Assembly: GCF_014192105.1 (NCBI RefSeq)
Contig: NZ_JACHXK010000001.1
Span: 496,001 to 560,000 of the forward strand
Direction of reading: 5' to 3'
From: Paenibacillus phyllosphaerae
GTDB lineage: Bacteria > Bacillota > Bacilli > Paenibacillales > Paenibacillaceae
Length of the DNA: 64,000 nt
Shown: one piece after another, positions 60,516 through 64,000 of the stretch
How positions within the stretch are numbered: the first letter of the stretch is position 1
How the letters are laid out: every line of letters begins with the position of its first letter
Notes under the pieces: model-generated
Databases searched by the model: none
The model's input: only the letters and a program-made list of their open reading frames with translations
What the model was told of the DNA's origin: nothing
Position numbers and translations under genes: made by a program

Positions 60516-60878
60516 TCAGCACTCGCCTGCAGCGCTCGGCTTGCCCGCAGCCGTCGCTGTACGGAAGCTCGAACCGCAGCCGCATGTTGCCGTCGCGTTC
60601 GGGTTATCGATCGTGAAGCCCCCGCCCATCGCCGACTCTTTGAAGTCGATCTGCAGACCGTTCAGGTATCGGATGCTCTCTGCATCGACCACTACTTTCA
60701 GGCCGGACATCTCCAGGACCTGATCGTCATCGTGTTGCTCGTCATCGAAGCCCATCCCGTAGGAGAAGCCGCTGCAGCCGCCTTCTTTCACCCCGATGCG
60801 CAGGAACAAGTCCGGCGTTTCTTCGGCGGCGAGCATTTCTTTTATCTTATCGTTCGCTGTGTCGCTAATAGTAATCAT
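60516..60878 (-). CDS. HesB/IscA/ErpA-family iron-sulfur carrier
   Basis: 120 residues. The three conserved Cys are in KEGGCSGFSYG and ATCGCGSSFRTA; an A-type carrier that passes Fe-S clusters to apoproteins. The tail after CGCGSSF is longer than usual and ends in an additional Cys (GEC). The ATG at 60878 has GGAGG 8 nt upstream; an ATG two codons earlier is too close. Confidence 0.92.
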   Translation of the reverse strand: MITISDTANDKIKEMLAAEETPDLFLRIGVKEGGCSGFSYGMGFDDEQHDDDQVLEMSGLKVVVDAESIRYLNGLQIDFKESAMGGGFTIDNPNATATCGCGSSFRTATAAGKPSAAGEC

Positions 60879-61272
60879 CTGCATTCCCTCCCTGACTTGC
60901 GCAAGGCCGTATACGTGTCACGCCGGCTATTAGCCAGCATGCCGCGAGCGGTCAAACGCTCGATTACCTTTAGTATACTCCGTTTAACCCGAACGCTCAA
61001 GAGACGGTCGCCTCCGCATTGGTAATGGCTGGTTAGGTTCGTCACTGTTCGACTTTCTAGTTGCCGCCCTGTGAAGTGAGGTTTATAATAGGGGGAGCTT
61101 TTGCTTTCGGACGGACTGGTACGGCGTAAGACGCTGTGCAAGTAATTTTTTTCACATAGTGCTAGAATATGCACAGCACCGCGTGGCTGATTAGCCTTAC
61201 GCGCACCAAGTCACTGCCCAACACCCTATTGACCGGACCTTCCAGTGCCCGGCGGACAAGGAGGAAGCCCTC
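60879..61272. other. intergenic region upstream of mqnE
   Basis: 394 bp without a supported gene. Contains the HesB promoter area (minus) and that of mqnE (plus; a TAGAAT near 61163). No repeat or riboswitch recognised. Confidence 0.4.
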
Positions 61273-62376
61273 ATGAACGTCGTTATACCGACAGAAGACA
61301 AACAAATGCAAGCCATCATCGAGAAAGTCCGCGCTGGCGAACGCTTAACCCGTGAGGACGGCATTTTCCTGTATCGTTCCGATGATCTGCTGACGATCGG
61401 ACAGCTGGCGAATGAAGCCAACCTGCGCAAGAACGGCCGCAAAGTCTATTTTATCGAGAATATGAGCTTGTACTTCACGAATGTCTGCGAAGCGCACTGC
61501 GCATTCTGCAACTTCCGCAAGGACGAAGGCCAGGAAGGCGCTTATACGCTCAGCGGCGAGCAAATGATCGAATACGTCGAGCAGCACATCCACCCTGGCG
61601 TTCGCGAATTCCATATCGTTGGCGGCCATAATCAGCACGTTCCGTTTCAATACTACGTAGATTCGTTAAAAGCATTACATGAGCGCTATCCCGATGTAAC
61701 GCTTAAGGCTTACACGGCAGCGGAAATCGACTTCTTCTCCCGCATCAGCGGACTCAGCTACAAAGAAGTGCTTCAAGAACTGATTAAAGCCGGCCTCAAA
61801 AGCCTTACGGGCGGCGGCGCGGAAATTCTCTCGGATGAATACCGCCGCAAAATGCGCGTTACCAAAGCCGATGTCTCCCAATACCTGCAAGTTCACCGCA
61901 CCGCTCACGAATTAGGGCTGCGCACGCATACGACGATGCTCTACGGCTCCATCGAGAAACACGAAGACCGCATCGATCACTTGACGCAGATCCGTGAACT
62001 GCAAGACGAGACGAACGGCTTCTTGGTGTTCATTCCGTTGTCCATGCAGCCGATTAATCCGAAAGCCGGCATCCGAAGACGCAATTCGGCCTTCGAAGAT
62101 CTCAAGACCATTGCGATCAGCCGCTTGATGCTCGATAATTTCCAGCACATCAAAGCATACTTCATCAACATCGGCACGCAGCTGACCCAAGTTGCGCTGA
62201 CGATGGGCGCTTCCGATGCGCACGGCACGATCGTCAAAGAAAAGATCAGCCACGCAGCCGGCGCGCTTACGCCTGAAGGCATCACCCGCGAAGATCTGAT
62301 CTGGTTGATTAAAGGCGCCGGACGTATTCCGGTCGAGCGCGACACGTTCTATAACGAGGTCAAGGTTTACGAGTGA
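61273..62376 (+). CDS. mqnE: aminofutalosine synthase (radical SAM)
   Basis: 367 residues. Radical SAM triad CEAHCAFC (Cys 72, 76 and 79), then NFRKDEGQEGAYTLSGEQM, HIVGGHNQHVPFQYYVDSL and LTGGGAEILSDEYRRKM, typical of MqnE. It joins a chorismate-derived enolpyruvyl-benzoate with SAM to aminofutalosine. Ribosome site GGAGGAAGCCCTC. It is separate from mqnC in the genome; the other mqn genes are not in the window. Confidence 0.95.
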   Translation: MNVVIPTEDKQMQAIIEKVRAGERLTREDGIFLYRSDDLLTIGQLANEANLRKNGRKVYFIENMSLYFTNVCEAHCAFCNFRKDEGQEGAYTLSGEQMIEYVEQHIHPGVREFHIVGGHNQHVPFQYYVDSLKALHERYPDVTLKAYTAAEIDFFSRISGLSYKEVLQELIKAGLKSLTGGGAEILSDEYRRKMRVTKADVSQYLQVHRTAHELGLRTHTTMLYGSIEKHEDRIDHLTQIRELQDETNGFLVFIPLSMQPINPKAGIRRRNSAFEDLKTIAISRLMLDNFQHIKAYFINIGTQLTQVALTMGASDAHGTIVKEKISHAAGALTPEGITREDLIWLIKGAGRIPVERDTFYNEVKVYE

Positions 62377-62387
62377 TCGACCCCTCA

Positions 62388-62420
62388 TCCGCACATACTA
62401 CGTATGTTAGCGGACTTTTT
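62388..62420 (+). terminator. terminator of mqnE
   Basis: TCCGC-ACATAC-ta-GTATGT-ta-GCGGA then CTTTTTC. Confidence 0.8.
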
Positions 62421-62485
62421 CATCATGTATACCGGTCCATGACCGGTTCTACACATAATCGCTGATATGAAGGTTGGGATTTTCT

Positions 62486-63553
62486 ATGAAACGTTTTGTG
62501 ATTCTTGGGGGCGGCTATGGCGGCTTTACGGTCGCCCATGAGCTGCTTGAAGGGGAAATTCCCGATGATACGGTGATCGTACTGATCGATCGCATGCCTC
62601 ATCAGGGCTTGAAGACGGAATATTACGCGCTGGCAGCAGGTACAGTGTCCGATTACAATCTGCGCGTCCCGTTCCCGTCCGACCCGCGGCTGATCGTCAC
62701 CTACGGCGAAGTAACCGATGTCGATCTAGAGAAGAAGCAAGTCCATCTCGCCGGCCAAGACCCGCTTGAATACGAGAAGCTCGTCATCGCGCTCGGCTGT
62801 ACGGACAAATATCACGGGATTGAAGGCGCTGAGTTGTATTCCAATAGTATCCAAACCTTCTCCCAAGCACGCCAAACGTACAATAAGCTGAACGATGTCA
62901 AGCCATACGGCCAGGTGTCCATTATCGGCGGCGGCCTGTCCGGCGTCGAGATTGCGGCAGAACTTCGCGAGAGCCGTCCGGATCTGAACATCCGCATCAT
63001 TGACCGCGGCGGTTCGGTTATGTCCGCTTTCCCTGGCAAAGTGCAGCAATACGTTTCCTCTTGGTTCCTGGAGCACGACGTCGAGATGCGCAGCCATGTT
63101 TCCTTGAATCGGTTGGAAGAAGGCGTGCTCTATGATGCGAATTCGCCTGAGCCGATCTACACCGATGCTACGGTATGGACTGCAGGCATCCAGCCGGTTC
63201 CGCTCGTACAAAAGATGGCGCTGGCCAAAGATAAGCAAGGCCGCCTGGTCATTAATGAATATCATCAATTGCCCGATTATCCGGAAGTATTCATCGTCGG
63301 CGACTGCGCCTCGATTCCATTCGCTCCGAGCGGCCAAGCCGCAGGCGCGCAGGGCAAACAGGTTGCCCAAGTCATGCAAGCGATGTGGAACGACAAGACG
63401 ATTCGCTTAGGTCCAATGAAGCTGAAAGGCGTGCTCGGCTCCCTCGGCAAGAAAGCCGGATTCGGCCTTATGGGCAAGACGACGCTTATGGGACGCGTAC
63501 CTCGTATGCTGAAGAGCGGCGTGCTCTGGAAATCGAAGCACCATATCGGTTAA
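62486..63553 (+). CDS. yutJ: YutJ-like NADH dehydrogenase family protein
   Basis: 355 residues. FAD fold MKRFVILGGGYGGFTVAHEL, NAD fold VSIIGGGLSGVEIAAEL, C-terminal FAD motif VFIVGDCASIPFAPSG. It has the organisation of type II NADH dehydrogenases but is shorter than the ndh product above. In Bacillus yutJ lies next to yuzB and yutI as here. The start at 62486 follows GGTTGGGATTTTCT. Confidence 0.9.
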   Translation: MKRFVILGGGYGGFTVAHELLEGEIPDDTVIVLIDRMPHQGLKTEYYALAAGTVSDYNLRVPFPSDPRLIVTYGEVTDVDLEKKQVHLAGQDPLEYEKLVIALGCTDKYHGIEGAELYSNSIQTFSQARQTYNKLNDVKPYGQVSIIGGGLSGVEIAAELRESRPDLNIRIIDRGGSVMSAFPGKVQQYVSSWFLEHDVEMRSHVSLNRLEEGVLYDANSPEPIYTDATVWTAGIQPVPLVQKMALAKDKQGRLVINEYHQLPDYPEVFIVGDCASIPFAPSGQAAGAQGKQVAQVMQAMWNDKTIRLGPMKLKGVLGSLGKKAGFGLMGKTTLMGRVPRMLKSGVLWKSKHHIG

Positions 63554-63570
63554 TCGGCGGCGGTGAAGCG

Positions 63571-63843
63571 TTACATATCGTCGATTAACCGATCAAGCGC
63601 TTCACGCTCGGCTTGCTGCTTCTCTACGGCTTCCAGGATGAGTTGTTCCAGCTCGTCCACCGTTTCGGCCGCGATAATCTCGCCATTCACTAATCCGAAC
63701 GGTGCCAAGTAGCATTCGCCGCAGTTACCCAGACAGCCATACTCGATCACATCGTAATCGGGATTCTGTTCGAGCCGATTCATTATCCGGTCTGTTCCAT
63801 GATGCATATTGCTCGCACAAAATTCAATGATTGGCTTTAACAT
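63571..63843 (-). CDS. yuzB: YuzB-family (DUF1450) protein
   Basis: 90 residues. IIEFCASNMHHGTDRIMNRLE and YGCLGNCGECYLAPFGLVNGE: a thioredoxin-like ferredoxin-type Cys arrangement (Cys 9 and CLGNCGEC) of the DUF1450 family, function unknown. It converges on yutJ and diverges from yutI, the Bacillus order. Confidence 0.9.
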   Translation of the reverse strand: MLKPIIEFCASNMHHGTDRIMNRLEQNPDYDVIEYGCLGNCGECYLAPFGLVNGEIIAAETVDELEQLILEAVEKQQAEREALDRLIDDM

Positions 63844-63925
63844 TCATTCACCACACCTAACGTTGATATCCATTTTCATTTGACTCACTTTGTACTATAA
63901 TAGAGGAAGAAAGGAGTTGATTGCA

Positions 63926-64000
63926 ATGAGCGATAATACAGCAACGATGTATGATGAAGTATTGGACGTTCTCGATAAGCTCCGCCCGTTCCTACAACGT
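63926..64000 (+). CDS. yutI: NifU-like protein YutI, 5' end only
   Basis: 25 codons, MSDNTATMYDEVLDVLDKL and RPFLQR, cut by the window edge. The start matches the NifU C-terminal domain proteins (YutI) used as iron-sulfur scaffolds; the CxxC motif would lie beyond the window. AAGGAG is 9 nt upstream and an extended -10 (TGTACTATAAT) precedes. Confidence 0.85.
   Translation, partial: MSDNTATMYDEVLDVLDKLRPFLQR

Noticed and set aside
63885-63899. TTGACT-TATAAT promoter of yutI
   Set aside because: The two hexamers are only 10 bp apart; an extended -10 without a proper -35 is the more cautious reading.

Overview
The window looks like chromosome of an endospore-forming, low-to-mid GC Gram-positive of the Paenibacillaceae (Paenibacillus/Cohnella type). 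This is an inference from gene content: LiaF/LiaS, YtxC, gamma-type SASP, Sda, YheC/D, DnaB/DnaI, YqzM, YuiB, YuzB, T-box, S-box and c-di-AMP leaders, and futalosine-route menaquinone genes (mqnC, mqnE) in place of a men cluster. No phage, transposase, CRISPR array, tRNA or rRNA is visible. The novelty lies in intergenic RNA and repeat structure, not in a mobile island.

Layout. 1-2.2 kb: liaF-liaS envelope stress genes. 2.2-3.7 kb: ammonium transporter with a TnrA/GlnR-like box. 3.7-4.2 kb: short tandem repeats. 4.2-9.8 kb: coiled-coil protein, gamma-SASP with a sigma-G promoter, ECF-like sigma factor, 3D-domain protein, T-box-controlled thrS, ytxC with a sigma-E promoter. 10.1-15.1 kb: mqnC, then an S-box-controlled methionine operon metA-metI-patB. 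15.2-15.5 kb: 100-bp tandem repeat. 15.7-23.8 kb: corA, MFS, LysR, an array of covarying hairpins, PHP phosphatase, CDF and EamA transporters, an RraB-like protein, a YodB-like redox regulator. 23.9-28.5 kb: sdhCAB and a LysR gene. 28.6-34.8 kb: c-di-AMP-controlled ktrD-ktrC, CPBP protease, uvrC with an apparent CTG start. 35-36.8 kb: yqzM, an elaborate structured leader with a small ORF, and an rsgA paralogue. 36.8-42.5 kb: sulfate ABC transporter with yezD and two binding proteins, one on each side of a shared control region. 42.5-49 kb: dnaB-dnaI, hydrolase, yuiB, hemQ, Rex-controlled ndh. 49.5-58 kb: zinc-ribbon protein, sda with DnaA boxes, yheC/D-like gene, two two-component systems, M23 peptidase, transglutaminase. 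58.3-64 kb: aldo/keto reductase, three tandem small RNAs, a 22-codon ORF, HesB protein, mqnE, ndh2, yuzB, start of yutI (NifU).

Best candidate for an undescribed system: 59278-60200 holds three tandem copies of a roughly 225-nt structured transcript. Each copy is closed by the same 8-bp stem, ends in its own intrinsic terminator and is preceded by an exact match to the sigma-G (forespore) promoter pattern with an 18-bp spacer. The gamma-SASP gene in the same window has a promoter of the same form, a useful internal control. A 22-codon ORF with a sigma-G-like promoter follows directly. This suggests a forespore-specific RNA and peptide cluster.

How genes work together: respiration and menaquinone (mqnC, mqnE, sdhCAB, two ndh genes, Rex, hemQ); sulfur and methionine (sulfate uptake, metA-metI-patB); potassium control by c-di-AMP; replication (dnaB, dnaI) with the replication-sporulation checkpoint (sda); and sporulation genes carrying recognisable sigma-E, sigma-G and possibly sigma-K promoters.
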